Source of the DNA: Acidobacteriota bacterium
Lineage (GTDB): Bacteria > Acidobacteriota > Thermoanaerobaculia > Multivoradales > SZUA-115
Reading direction: 5' to 3'
DNA length: 7,007 nt
Assembly (NCBI GenBank): GCA_003231035.1
Contig: QIHU01000211.1
Location: forward strand, 1 to 7,007
Within the stretch, counting starts at the first letter, position 1. Each line of letters starts with the position of its first letter. Of this stretch, positions 1 through 6,278 are shown in pieces. Under the pieces are notes generated by a model. It had not been told where the DNA came from, did no database searches, and was given only the letters and a program-made list of their open reading frames with translations. Position numbers and translations under genes: made by a program.

Positions 1-345
1 TTGATGATGGCTGGCCACGGCCTGGGCAAGACGATGGATCTGTTCCAGGGAAAGCACGATTTCCCAGACCCACTCGGCATCGGACCGCTACCCAGTTTGA
101 TCCTCGCCGTGTCGGCTGAATTCGTCTGTGCTCTGCTGGTCGTGGTCGGTTTCAAGACCCGCTGGGCGGCGATTCCGGTGGTGATCACCATGCTGGTCGC
201 CGTGTTCGTCTTTCACGCCAACGATGGTTGGGAGGTGAAGGAATTCCCGCTGCTCTACGCCGTCGCCTTCCTGGCGCTGGCCTTTACGGGCGCCGGCAAG
301 TATTCGCTGGACGGACGGCTGTCGAGAAAGAGGAGCTACCGTTAG
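1..345 (+). CDS. DoxX family membrane protein (5' truncated by window edge)
   Basis: The reading frame is open at the first base and ends with TAG at 343-345, leaving 114 visible residues. The text matches the DoxX family of small four-helix inner-membrane proteins. A G-H-G-L-x-K motif near the start is followed by a helix with an acidic residue (S-A-E-F-V-C-A-L-L-V-V-V-G, about residues 38-50). The K/R-T-R-W turn, a second helix (about 56-72) with the H-A-N-D motif, and a last helix (about 84-97) ending G-A-G-K-Y-S-L-D follow. These are hallmark DoxX positions. Members are usually about 130-150 residues, so roughly the first helix is probably missing and the TTG at base 1 is unlikely to be the true start. 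DoxX proteins are linked to thiol or quinone redox functions in some bacteria, but the role here is unknown. The gene converges on the radical SAM gene and their stop codons overlap. Confidence 0.85.
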   Translation: MMMAGHGLGKTMDLFQGKHDFPDPLGIGPLPSLILAVSAEFVCALLVVVGFKTRWAAIPVVITMLVAVFVFHANDGWEVKEFPLLYAVAFLALAFTGAGKYSLDGRLSRKRSYR

Positions 346-1979
346 CCGGCGGAAGCTTGGCTGAGGCGGCGGGAGTTGGACGTGCGTTGCTGCATGAAGT
401 GCCAGCGGCAGTGGCCTTCGAAGCGCTCGAAGACTTCCGGCTGGATCCGTTCTTCGTAGGTCCTGAGCACTTGGCCTAGAGGCATACCCAGGGCCCTCTT
501 CTCGATCGGTTCGCCCGCGTTGCTGCCGGCTCGGCTGATGAAGGTTTGCCAGAGGGTCTGACGGATCGAGACGGAACCCATCGAGACGTTGGCCATCTTG
601 GCGACGCCCTTCTTGAGCAGGGCGATCTTCTTCTTGAGGCTGCGTGGGTCGTCCATCGGTTCGCGTTGCCAAGGCGTGAAGGGTTTGGGGACGAGGATGT
701 TGGTGCCCAGGTGAATGTGGCCGATGACGCTGCTCTTGGCGGCCTGCGCGAGCATGAGTTGGCGGGCTTGCTCGCCGAGGTCGAGAATGGACTGCACGTC
801 TTCCATGGTTTCGCCTGGTAGGCCGATGATGAAGTAGAGCTTGAGCTGGGTGAAGCCGGCGGCGAAAATGTGCTGGATCTTGTCGAGCAAGAGCGCGTTG
901 GTGAGGGGTTTGCCCATCTTGGCGCGCAGGCTGTCATTGCCGGTTTCAGGGGCGAGGGTGATCGAGCGATCGCCGGAAGCGTGGAGCGCGGCGAGTACGC
1001 CGTCAGTGACCGCGGGAATGCGGATCGAAGAGACGGCGGCGCGCATCCCCAGCTCTTGCGCCTCCCAGAGGATCTCTTCGATCTCAGGATGGTCGCCGAC
1101 CGCGGTGGCGACAAAACCGACTTGGTCGGTCACTTCGCGGGCCCGGTGGATAGCGTCCAGAATGAATTCCTTGGGGTGCCAGCGGAAAACTCCCATGCCG
1201 AAGGTGGCCCAGCAGTACCGGCACTTTTCCGGGCAGCCGCGCGACATCTCGATCAGCGCTTTGTTGGCGAACTCGGTGCGTGGGGTGACGATGGCGGTCA
1301 TCGGTAGGTGGCCGGGTGCGCGCATTTGCTCGGCGCTGAGTTCCAGTTTTTCGAGTTTAGCGTTCGGGGAATCTAGGAGGGTACCGAGAGCTTGCCCCTC
1401 GGGATCGTGATGCTGGGGGACGAAGAAGCCGGGAGCGGCGGCGAGCCGTTCGAGTACGGCACCGCGGTTCGGCTCGGATTCAAGCGCGCCGAGAAGTTCG
1501 GGCAGGATGTTCTCGGCCGCGCCCAGGGCGAAGAGGTCGACGAAGTCGGCCATCGGCAGGGGGTTGATCGCGGCGCAGGAGCCGCCCATGATGACCAGAG
1601 GGTGCCAGGGGGTGCGTTGGCTGCGGCGCAGCGGGATGCCGGCGCGATGGAGCATCTGGAGCAGGTGGACGTAGTCTTGTTCGAAGGAAACGGAGAAGGC
1701 GATGGCGCTGAAGTTGCTGAGGGGGGTGTCGGTTTCCACGGAGAGCGGTGGGCCCGCGCCATCGGTGAAGAAGCGCTCACAGCTCCAGCCGGAGCGCGCG
1801 TGGACCAGCTGGTAGGTGCGCTGGAAGCCGAGGCTCGACATGCCTACGTGATAGGTGTTGGCGTAGGCCAAGGCTAGGTTGTGTTCGCCGTGGGGGGAGA
1901 ATTTGTGGAGGGGGCGTTCGTCGGCGCGGAATGGGGCCCAGGAGTGGGGTTTGTTTGGGGTGTGCTTGCGAGTCTTCAT
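342..1979 (-). CDS. Radical SAM protein with B12-binding-like N-terminal region
   Basis: This 545-residue protein carries a canonical radical SAM CxxxCxxC motif, C-P-E-K-C-R-Y-C, with cysteines at 249, 253 and 256 to ligate the SAM-binding [4Fe-4S] cluster. Later core motifs are L-A-P-E-T-G-N-D-S (342-350), L-Y-F-I-I-G-L-P-G-E-T (381-391) and V-P-K-P-F-T-P-W-Q (430-438). The N-terminal 200 residues hold N-T-Y-H-V-G-M-S-S-L-G-F (41-52) and an M-G-G-S-C...D-F-V-D-L-F-A-L-G-A-A-E stretch (131-156). This resembles the degenerate cobalamin-binding domain seen in uncharacterised radical SAM families of the TIGR03960 type. A D-x-H-x-x-G cobalamin ligand motif is not evident. The ATG at 1979-1977 is preceded by AGGGAG seven bases upstream, supporting this start. 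The 3' end overlaps the convergent DoxX gene by four bases. The substrate cannot be deduced. The neighbours do not help, because a 423-bp structured gap separates it from the upstream same-strand gene. Confidence 0.93.
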   Translation of the reverse strand: MKTRKHTPNKPHSWAPFRADERPLHKFSPHGEHNLALAYANTYHVGMSSLGFQRTYQLVHARSGWSCERFFTDGAGPPLSVETDTPLSNFSAIAFSVSFEQDYVHLLQMLHRAGIPLRRSQRTPWHPLVIMGGSCAAINPLPMADFVDLFALGAAENILPELLGALESEPNRGAVLERLAAAPGFFVPQHHDPEGQALGTLLDSPNAKLEKLELSAEQMRAPGHLPMTAIVTPRTEFANKALIEMSRGCPEKCRYCWATFGMGVFRWHPKEFILDAIHRAREVTDQVGFVATAVGDHPEIEEILWEAQELGMRAAVSSIRIPAVTDGVLAALHASGDRSITLAPETGNDSLRAKMGKPLTNALLLDKIQHIFAAGFTQLKLYFIIGLPGETMEDVQSILDLGEQARQLMLAQAAKSSVIGHIHLGTNILVPKPFTPWQREPMDDPRSLKKKIALLKKGVAKMANVSMGSVSIRQTLWQTFISRAGSNAGEPIEKRALGMPLGQVLRTYEERIQPEVFERFEGHCRWHFMQQRTSNSRRLSQASAG

Positions 1980-2085
1980 GGCAACTCCCTATTCTACGCT
2001 TTTCGGCGAGCTCTCGGGTGGGTGATGGAGTGGCTGGGGGTGTTTTGGGGGAAGTGGATCCATGGTCGCTGCCCGCTGGGGGTTC

Positions 2086-2281
2086 GAGTCGGTCTCTCCC
2101 GCGCAGTGGCCGGGCGGCCGCGGGGCTGGATGTGTGCCCTACGCGTCGGCTCTCTTCACGCTCCGGCGCAACTCACCCTTCGGGTTCAAACATTCACCTC
2201 CGCTTTGTGAAGAGAGCCGATCCGTGCCCTGCGCCGGTCCGTGCCCGCAGCCTTAGGCCACTGCGCGGGAGAGACCGACTC
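2086..2281. repeat. Nested inverted-repeat element, 196 bp, with 26-bp perfect terminal arms
   Basis: Bases 2086-2111 and 2256-2281 are perfect reverse complements (26 of 26). The stem nearly continues inward, with 2116-2124 pairing with 2244-2252 at 8 of 9 positions. A second perfect stem of 14 bp pairs 2146-2159 with 2207-2220. The internal loop between the stems contains an 11-nt direct repeat, GTGCCCT(A/G)CGC, at 2134-2144 and 2224-2234, one copy on each side. A small ACCC/GGGT hairpin (2175-2185) sits in the 47-nt apical loop. No T-tract follows the structure on either strand, so it does not look like an intrinsic terminator. No obvious target-site duplication flanks it. It could be a MITE-like element, a dispersed extragenic repeat or a structured RNA. 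The pairing itself is directly visible, while the function is unknown. Confidence 0.9.
2173..2201 (-). promoter_or_regulatory. Perfect Shine-Dalgarno octamer plus six-codon mini-ORF in the hairpin loop
   Basis: On the minus strand the apical loop of the nested hairpin reads GGAGGTGA (2201-2194), an exact complement of the usual 16S rRNA 3' end. It is followed at once by ATG (2193-2191) and the codons for M-F-E-P-E-G, then TGA (2175-2173). The spacing from GGAGG to ATG is only three bases, shorter than optimal, so efficient translation is uncertain. It may be a leader peptide, a ribosome-binding decoy or coincidence. Confidence 0.35.
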
Positions 2282-2397
2282 TTTGTTGGAGTGTTTTGTC
2301 GTCCTCGCGCCTCGCTTTGCTCGGCTCTCGGTACTTCTGTCCGGTACTGAGCACTGAGACCTCGCCGCTTCGCGTCTTAGGAGGGCAGGGTGCTGAG

Positions 2398-2434
2398 CGG
2401 AATCAATGGAGATAAATAATCTCCATTGATTCCG
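2398..2434. repeat. 16-bp perfect hairpin spanning the stop codon of the B-box membrane gene
   Basis: Bases 2398-2413 are the exact reverse complement of 2419-2434, with a five-base AAATA loop at 2414-2418. The arms are AT-richer than their surroundings. The structure includes the last codons (M-E-I-I-Y-L-H) and the TGA stop (2405-2403) of the minus-strand gene. It sits where an operon terminator would be expected, but neither strand has a U-tract after the stem. It may therefore be an mRNA-stabilising 3' hairpin or an imperfect terminator for the three-gene operon. Confidence 0.85.
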
Positions 2435-3326
2435 TGTGCCGGCGCATTAGGAGGCCGATTAGGTGAGCCGAGGTGAACAGGGCGTAGGCGGTGAGGAGGA
2501 GGCTTACGGCTTGGCCGACCACGGGGATCGAGGGGATAAACAGTTGGGCGATGAAGTTGGTGGCGAAGAGGCCGAAGACTAGGGCGGTGACGGTGATGGC
2601 GTCTTGGCCGGCGGTGAGGAGTGCTTTGGCGTGGAGGTCTAGGCGGAAGGTGAGCCAGAAGCTTTCGTAGGTGCCAGTGGCGCCCATGGCGGGGACCCAG
2701 AGGAGGGTACCGACTAGGGCTCCGGCTACGGCGGCGATGGCGCAGCCTAGGGCGGCCATTCCGCCGCCGAAGATCTCTTGGAGGCCGCAGCCGGCTAGGC
2801 GTAGGGCTAGGTAGACGGGGAAGCCGGCTAGGAGGAAGGAGGCGAAGAAGATGAGGAGTTCTCGGAGGCGGTCGCCAGCGTCTAGGAAGTCTGGCCAGTC
2901 GGGGAGTTCGTTGTCGCCTTCGGCGGTGTGGCGGATGATGTTGAAGAGGAGGCCGGGGGTGAGGATGAAGAAGGCAAGGCGCACGAGGAAAGAGAAGCAG
3001 CCGACCATGGGCAGGAGACTGGTCACCAGGCCGGTGAGGGTGAGGACGATGACGTAGGCCCAGAGAAGGAGGCTTCCTTGGCCGCGGAAGACGTAGACCA
3101 GGGCGTCTTGGAAGTCGTAGGCGGTGTGCGTGGCTCGGTATTTTTGGAGGGCGGGGGCGGAGATCGGTTGGTCGGTGGCCAGCGGCAGGGCTTGCTCGCC
3201 GCACAGGCGGCAGAAGAGCAGGCGATGGCCTTCTTCGATACAGTCGTTGCACAGTGACTTGCCGCAGCCTTCGCAGCGGTAGCGGGCCATTTTGATGGGA
3301 TGTTGAAAGCAGGTCGCCTTGGTCAT
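2403..3326 (-). CDS. B-box zinc finger plus polytopic membrane protein (DUF4013-like)
   Basis: This 307-residue protein begins with a compact zinc-binding domain. Cys6 and His9, Cys18 and Cys21, Cys26 and Cys29, His34, and Cys39 and Cys42 give a B-box-type C-x2-H...C-x2-C-x4-C-x2-C-x4-H pattern followed by another CxxC. The rest is strongly hydrophobic, with about six likely helices near 85-105, 109-131, 156-178, 188-212, 243-263 and 267-292. The segment H-T-A-E-G-D-N-E-L-P-D-W-P-D-F-L-D (133-149) resembles the L-P-x-W-x-D-F signature of DUF4013 membrane proteins. The ATG at 3326-3324 overlaps the TGA of the MMPL gene as ATGA, indicating translational coupling and a shared transcript. The biochemical role is unknown. 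A cytosolic zinc finger on a membrane protein suggests partner binding or assembly, which is inference. Leucine codon CTA is unusually common here for such GC-rich DNA. The last seven codons lie inside a perfect hairpin. Confidence 0.85.
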   Translation of the reverse strand: MTKATCFQHPIKMARYRCEGCGKSLCNDCIEEGHRLLFCRLCGEQALPLATDQPISAPALQKYRATHTAYDFQDALVYVFRGQGSLLLWAYVIVLTLTGLVTSLLPMVGCFSFLVRLAFFILTPGLLFNIIRHTAEGDNELPDWPDFLDAGDRLRELLIFFASFLLAGFPVYLALRLAGCGLQEIFGGGMAALGCAIAAVAGALVGTLLWVPAMGATGTYESFWLTFRLDLHAKALLTAGQDAITVTALVFGLFATNFIAQLFIPSIPVVGQAVSLLLTAYALFTSAHLIGLLMRRHTESMEIIYLH

Positions 3327-5572
3327 TTCGTCGCTACGCCTCTGCCTTGTGGATTCTTCGCATCGAGTTGGGTGAGCGCCGTGGTCGGGGCCAGGGCGAG
3401 GGTGGCGGGGAGGAGGAAGAGGTCGGCGATCACCGCCAAGATGATTCCGAGTGCCGCCAAAGAGCCGAAGCGGGCGGTGGGCGCGAAGTTGGATAGGGCG
3501 CAGACACCAAAGCCGGCGCTGAGGATGATGCCGGTCAGCAGGTAGGCGGCGGCGGTGCGCTCAAGGGTCTTGGCGATGGCTTCGTCGCGGCCGAGCTTTG
3601 GGGCGAGCTGACGGAAGTGGCCCAGGGTATGGAGGGTGTCGTCCACCGCCAAACCGAGCAACATGGAGGCGACCATGACGGTGGCGATATCGAGTGGAAC
3701 TTGCCGCCACCCCATGACTCCTAGAACGCCAAAGATCGGCCACAGATTGGGTGGCATGACCAGCCAGGCTAGTCTCCAGCCGCCGAGGATGAAGCGCAGG
3801 ATCAAGAGGATGAAGGCGGCGGTGAGCGCGAAGGAGGTGCCGAGGGTGCGCAGGAGTTTGCGCTGCATGTTGAGTAGGAGAGTCTGTTGGCCGGTCAGGA
3901 CGACGGTGGCTTGGGGGAAGAGTTCTTGGCTAGCTATCAAGATTTCGGCCTGGATGGGATCGAGAAGTTCGGCGCCGGTCGTGCGGGTGAACAGGGTGAT
4001 CCGTGCGTGGCGCCCGTCAGTCGTCAGGTAGCTCGCTAGCGCTTGGCGCTCGTCGGCGCTGGGACCGGTGGCGGCGAAGGATGTTGGATTGAAGCCAGAG
4101 GCGTTGAGGCGGCGCACACCAGCGGCGAGCAGGTCGGCGACGTTGATCGCGGTGACGACTTCGGGCAGCTGTTCCATGCGATCGGTCAGCGTTCGCAAAC
4201 GCTCTGTTTGGGCCGGATCGCCGAAACCGTCGCTCCCCTCGGGCAGGCTGAGCATCAGCTCCACCGCCGCGGTCCCCACTCCGGCGGCTTCGAGTTCTTC
4301 GACCGCTTGGCGCAGAGGGTGATCGGCGGCCAGGTAGTGCAGGGCGTTGCTCTCCACTTGCAGCCGAGCGGTGCCCACCCAGGCCGCAACGAACGAGAGG
4401 CCGAGGGCGACCACGAGTGCCCGTCGTCGCTGTATCGCCCAGCGGGCCCACCGTTCACCGAGGCGGCGAATCGCGGGCTCGAACGAGCTGGGCTCACGAG
4501 CGCCGCGACCCGGCCAGGCGGCGAGGATGGCGGGATAGAAGGTGAAGGCGGCAGCGGTCATCAAGAGGATTCCGACGCCGAACCAGAGGCCCAAGGAACG
4601 CACCGGGAGGATCGGGCTGATGGTGAGTGAGGCGAACCCGACCAGGGTGGTCAGGCCGGTCCAGAGCACCGCCCAACCTTTGATTCGGTAAGTCTCGGCG
4701 ACCGCTTCTCGGGCGGCGAGACCCGCGGCGCGTCGATTGCGAAAACAGATCATTAGATGGACCGCGGTGGCCAGGCTGATGACGAAGAGCAAGGGCGCCA
4801 GCACCGCCAAGAGAAGGTTCATTCGGACACCGGCGAAGCCCATCGTCCCGAACAAGATGGCTTGGCAGACACCGACGAAGAGCAGCGGAATGACCACCCC
4901 ACGCAGGCTGTGAAAGGCGGCCGCCAGGAGGATTACGGCGAAGAGGATGAGCAGCGGGAAGAACCGCCGTGCGATCTCTTGCGAGGAAGAGTTGAGAGAC
5001 TCATCCAGCACCGCCAGGCCGACCAGTTGCGCCGAGAGATCTGGCGGTGGCGGAGCTTGAGCGAGGCGCAGTCGCACCGCATCGAGGGCTCGTTGGGAGG
5101 GCTGCTCCGGCGCCAGCAAGATCAAAACGGTGGCGAGCTTTCCACCGTCGGCGACCAGGCCCAGCTGACCCACGAGCGGATCTTTGAAAAGGGTTTGGGC
5201 CCACCCTTGAGGGTCGGTGGGCGGCCAGGGCTGGCGGTTGCCCGCCACGGTGACGGGGCCAGCGACCCGCGCCACCCAAGGGAGTGCCGCGACGGCCTCT
5301 TCGAAGTGGCCTAGCCATTCCAGCCCTCGGTGGGTCCACAGGCTCTCGCCGCGAATCTTCAAGCGCAGCGCTTGATCACTGCCGAATAGTTCTTGTAGGC
5401 GCTCGTAATGCTCCAATTCCACCGACCGGCGGGGAAAGAAGATTTCTGGAGAGTTGACCGTGCGCAGGCTCCGAATCCCGGGGATGAGAGCTAGAGCGGC
5501 CAGGGCCCAGATGGCGAGAACCGTCCATCGCCGCGCGACCACACCTTGGAGAAAAGCTCCTGGCCGCGCCAC
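3323..5572 (-). CDS. MMPL/RND superfamily exporter
   Basis: With the GTG start proposed here the protein has 749 residues. It shows the duplicated RND plan: TM1 (about 16-33), a periplasmic loop to about 203, TM2-TM6 (about 205-352), TM7 (about 384-400), a second periplasmic loop to about 575, and TM8-TM12 (about 577-728). The basic A-R-R-W-T-V-L-A-I-W opening and N-S-P-E-x-F-F-P after TM1 are typical of predicted RND exporters of the COG1033/MMPL type. The TM10 motif G-L-A-V-D-D-T-L-H (about 640-648) supplies the expected proton-relay aspartates. The matching place in the first half reads S-L-A-T-A-V-H-L-M and lacks them. The frame stays open upstream to a TTG at 5728, but that part overlaps the YceI gene out of frame and encodes a Ser/Pro/Arg-rich shadow. 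GTG 5572-5570, ten bases after the YceI stop, is favoured; GTG 5542-5540 is an alternative. The gene is coupled to the downstream B-box gene by ATGA. Likely cargo is lipid or another hydrophobic molecule, inferred from the YceI neighbour. Confidence 0.9.
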   Translation of the reverse strand: MARPGAFLQGVVARRWTVLAIWALAALALIPGIRSLRTVNSPEIFFPRRSVELEHYERLQELFGSDQALRLKIRGESLWTHRGLEWLGHFEEAVAALPWVARVAGPVTVAGNRQPWPPTDPQGWAQTLFKDPLVGQLGLVADGGKLATVLILLAPEQPSQRALDAVRLRLAQAPPPPDLSAQLVGLAVLDESLNSSSQEIARRFFPLLILFAVILLAAAFHSLRGVVIPLLFVGVCQAILFGTMGFAGVRMNLLLAVLAPLLFVISLATAVHLMICFRNRRAAGLAAREAVAETYRIKGWAVLWTGLTTLVGFASLTISPILPVRSLGLWFGVGILLMTAAAFTFYPAILAAWPGRGAREPSSFEPAIRRLGERWARWAIQRRRALVVALGLSFVAAWVGTARLQVESNALHYLAADHPLRQAVEELEAAGVGTAAVELMLSLPEGSDGFGDPAQTERLRTLTDRMEQLPEVVTAINVADLLAAGVRRLNASGFNPTSFAATGPSADERQALASYLTTDGRHARITLFTRTTGAELLDPIQAEILIASQELFPQATVVLTGQQTLLLNMQRKLLRTLGTSFALTAAFILLILRFILGGWRLAWLVMPPNLWPIFGVLGVMGWRQVPLDIATVMVASMLLGLAVDDTLHTLGHFRQLAPKLGRDEAIAKTLERTAAAYLLTGIILSAGFGVCALSNFAPTARFGSLAALGIILAVIADLFLLPATLALAPTTALTQLDAKNPQGRGVATK

Positions 5573-5582
5573 TCGCGAGGGC

Positions 5583-6278
5583 CTACTCGGTGTCCAGGTC
5601 GGTGTCCAAGTCCGAGTCTGACTTGGTGGGGACCGCGGTGAGGGTTCCCCTGGCGTTGACTTCGATCTCCACCGTCTTGGCCACCCGCAGGACGAAAGTG
5701 CTGGGGTCCTCCATGCCCCATTCGACAAAGGGAATCTTCAGTTCGAGATGGATCGCCAGGGCCTCGCCGTCGACCTCGATCTCCACCGGTAGGTCAACCT
5801 TGTGGCTCGCGCCGTGGATGGTCACTTGGCCGAAGAGGTTCAGGGTGCTCTTGCCCGAGGCCGCGAAATCACCGCTGAAACCGGTGAGGGTCAAGGTGAT
5901 CTCGGGGAAGCGCTCGCTCTCCAGAATGTCGGCGTGCATCTTGCGGTCGCGCTTGGCGTTACCGCTCTCCAGGCTGCGGTTGTCGATGACCACCCTGCCG
6001 GTCAAGGTTCGGGATTCGGGGTCGAAGCGCAGTTGACCTTCGCTGAGCCGAGCCGATCCTTCAATCGAATGGAGGGTGGCGCCGAGGGTGAAGGCGATCT
6101 GGCTTGTCGCTGGGTCGAGGCGTACCGCCCACTCTCCCGCCTGGCTGGCGGCACTCATCACTAGCAGCAGAATCGGCGCTAGAAACAGGCGGTGGGCGGG
6201 GTGTGGCTCACGTGCCACGGTCAGGGGAAGTTGGGAGGCGAACCGGTGGCCGATGGTGTTGAGTTTAGTTTTTCTCAT
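5583..6278 (-). CDS. YceI family periplasmic protein
   Basis: This 231-residue protein shows the YceI lipocalin-like barrel pattern. W-A-V-R-L-D-P-A-T-S-Q-I-A-F (50-63) is followed by G-S-A-R-L-S-E-G (74-81) and V-V-I-D-N-R-S-L (96-103). The signature M-H-A-D-I-L-E-S-E-R-F-P-E-I (114-127) and L-N-L-F-G-Q-V-T-I-H-G (146-156) come next. Known family members bind polyisoprenoid or other amphiphilic lipids in the periplasm. A hydrophobic stretch (31-45) ending S-Q-A before G48 looks like a Sec signal with cleavage after residue 47. The region before it is long, so an internal start such as GTG 6218-6216 is possible. However, ATG 6278 has AGGA (6286-6283) four bases upstream and is preferred. The C-terminus is an acidic S-D-S-D-L-D-T-D-L-D-T-E tail encoded by a short tandem duplication. 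It is the first gene of the operon; the MMPL start follows after ten bases. Confidence 0.93.
   Translation of the reverse strand: MRKTKLNTIGHRFASQLPLTVAREPHPAHRLFLAPILLLVMSAASQAGEWAVRLDPATSQIAFTLGATLHSIEGSARLSEGQLRFDPESRTLTGRVVIDNRSLESGNAKRDRKMHADILESERFPEITLTLTGFSGDFAASGKSTLNLFGQVTIHGASHKVDLPVEIEVDGEALAIHLELKIPFVEWGMEDPSTFVLRVAKTVEIEVNARGTLTAVPTKSDSDLDTDLDTE
5587..5610. repeat. Two tandem 12-bp units encoding the acidic YceI tail
   Basis: Bases 5587-5598 and 5599-5610 match at 11 of 12 positions. On the minus strand they encode repeated D-L-D-T residues at the extreme C-terminus of the YceI protein. The length, a multiple of three, keeps the frame. Confidence 0.8.

Larger units (their letters stand above)
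1980..2402. other. 423-bp gene-free region with structured inverted repeats
   Basis: No credible gene lies between the radical SAM start and the stop of the B-box membrane protein. Plus-strand open frames here run through inverted repeats, lack plausible ribosome sites and encode nothing recognisable. The contents are a large nested hairpin (2086-2281), a smaller perfect hairpin at the right edge (2398-2434), and about 115 bp between them with only minor repeats, for example two copies of ACTGAG at 2346-2351 and 2353-2358. On the minus strand a TAGAAT (1996-1991) lies close to the radical SAM start but has no convincing -35 partner and is too near the start to be a normal promoter. Confidence 0.8.

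Noticed and set aside
1991..2020. TAGAAT (minus, 1996-1991) as the -10 box of the radical SAM promoter
   Set aside because: No -35-like hexamer at the right distance, and transcription would begin inside or after the ribosome-binding site.
2080..2191. T-arm-like strings GGTTCGAGTC (2081-2090) and GGTTCAAAC (2183-2191) suggesting tRNA genes
   Set aside because: The bases flanking each loop do not form a five-pair T-stem, and no acceptor, D or anticodon arms can be placed around them.
2086..2281. Integron attC site or CRISPR array
   Set aside because: No GTTRRRY/RYYYAAC core sites and no integrase are visible. The symmetry is inverted rather than a regular series of direct repeats with spacers.
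2086..2281. Intrinsic transcription terminator
   Set aside because: The stem is very long with a large loop, and no run of T follows it on either strand.
2086..2281. Retron or group II intron RNA
   Set aside because: No reverse transcriptase is encoded in the window, and no domain V-like motif or msr/msd arrangement could be recognised.
1881..2350. Plus-strand open frames over the radical SAM start and the intergenic region
   Set aside because: They overlap a confident gene antisense or run through the inverted repeats, encode Arg/Gly/Pro-rich text with no family resemblance, and lack ribosome sites.
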